Shown here: in pieces, positions 36,863 to 37,245 of the stretch | Layout of the letters: each line of letters starts with the position of its first letter | Position numbering within the stretch: position 1 is the first letter of the stretch | Virus record (IMG/VR): IMGVR_UViG_3300049053_000025 | Coordinates: 1 to 37,245 of that record | Direction: 5' to 3' (one strand) | Source: a virus | DNA length: 37,245 bases | Notes under the pieces: generated by a model | What the model saw: the letters and a program-made list of their open reading frames with translations, nothing else | Databases searched by the model: none | Told to the model about the DNA's origin: nothing | Program-made: the position numbers and the translations under genes

Positions 36863-37077
36863 GCACCTACGACCCGCTCTACAACCCGGAGAGGGATGCG
36901 CATGCGCTCGTCCCTGCGCTGCCGCAGGCCATCGACCGGGCGCGGAAGGTCCTCGCCGAGAAGGCTCAGGCGAACATCCACGACCGGGACGAGATGATCC
37001 GGGCCGCCTACGGTCTCCACTACGTCCTGCACGACCTGCTCGCCGCGCTCGAAGCGGAACGGGGTGAGGGCCGGTGA
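36859..37077 (+). CDS. Hypothetical helical protein, 72 aa
   Basis: ATG 36859 overlaps the previous stop. Helical: ALPQAIDRARKVLAEKAQAN then YGLHYVLHDLLAALEAERGE. No family recognised. Its stop overlaps the GTG of the Spd-like gene, so the two are coupled. Confidence 0.6.
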   Translation: MSTYDPLYNPERDAHALVPALPQAIDRARKVLAEKAQANIHDRDEMIRAAYGLHYVLHDLLAALEAERGEGR

Positions 37078-37245
37078 ACACCCGCCAACTCACCAACGGA
37101 CAGGCCCGGGTCCTCGGGACCGCCACAGTGGCCATGCTCGCCGTCGGCGGCTTCGGCGCATGGGGCACCTACACCAACACCGTCACCGAGTTCGGGCGCG
37201 CCGCCACCGCCGCCGGCGTCGTCGCCGCCGGAGAAGGCCTCACCC
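37074..37245 (+). CDS. Spd-like / DUF2637-like membrane protein (3' truncated)
   Basis: GTG 37074 overlaps the previous stop; 57 residues are visible before the window ends. The start TRQLTNGQARVLGTATVAML followed by AVGGFGAWGTYTNTV and GVVAAGEGLT resembles, from memory, the first membrane segments of conjugation-associated Spd-like proteins in Streptomyces elements, which act in intramycelial plasmid spread next to TraB. The rest is missing. Because the left end carries the TraB C-terminal part, the two genes are probably close together in the intact genome. Confidence 0.55.
   Translation, partial: MNTRQLTNGQARVLGTATVAMLAVGGFGAWGTYTNTVTEFGRAATAAGVVAAGEGLT

Noticed and set aside
37074-37245. 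Direct fusion of the right-end gene to the left-end TraB gene
   Set aside because: The frame does match across the ends, but a one-in-three chance explains this, and the joined protein would lack the rest of the Spd-like membrane region.

Overview
The window is about 37 kb of high-GC DNA with Streptomyces-style coding: frequent GTG and TTG starts, 4-nt stop/start overlaps and almost no TTA codons. It carries most of the genome of a temperate siphophage (long non-contractile tail) of Streptomyces or a close relative. It also carries genes usually found in actinomycete conjugative elements (AICEs and Streptomyces plasmids), so a phage / conjugative-element chimera is the best description.

Layout. 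(1) 1-1928: the C-terminal 641 residues of a TraB/FtsK-type double-stranded DNA translocase, followed by a dense GTTTCG repeat cluster that looks like a clt (transfer recognition) site. (2) 2119-3588: small genes and an HNH endonuclease. (3) 3740-11865: terminase small and large subunits, portal, MuF-type minor head protein, scaffold, major capsid protein and head-tail connectors. (4) 12378-19767: tail genes, including chaperones G and G-T joined by a GGGAAAC slippery site, a short tape measure protein and a 934-residue tail-tip protein. (5) 19767-21636: lysis genes (amidase endolysin, holin, two further membrane proteins, one of them collagen-like). (6) 21693-24316: accessory genes, including an XRE-regulator/CYTH-enzyme operon. 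(7) 24317-25086: the phage attachment site, whose core is the 3' part of a tRNA-Lys(UUU), flanked by repeats. (8) 25087-27561, minus strand: tyrosine integrase, a small acidic protein and the repressor. (9) 27640-33958, plus strand: operators, a Cro-like gene, an excisionase-like gene, a primase-polymerase/DUF927 replication protein, an iteron-rich probable origin and an SF2 helicase. (10) 34018-37245: a tightly coupled array of small genes ending in the truncated start of an Spd-like membrane protein.

The order lysis - att - integrase - early genes, with late genes on the other side of att, fits a circular or circularly permuted genome, or tandem copies. It does not fit a single integrated prophage. 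The right end (Spd-like N-terminus) and the left end (TraB C-terminal part) are probably neighbours on that circle, with some sequence missing between them.

How it would work together (inference): integrase and the Xis-like protein move the element in and out of tRNA-Lys. The repressor holds the early promoter through three dyads. Prim-pol and helicase replicate from the iterons. Late genes package DNA and lyse the host, while TraB, Spd and the clt-like site could let the same genome spread between mycelial cells without virions.
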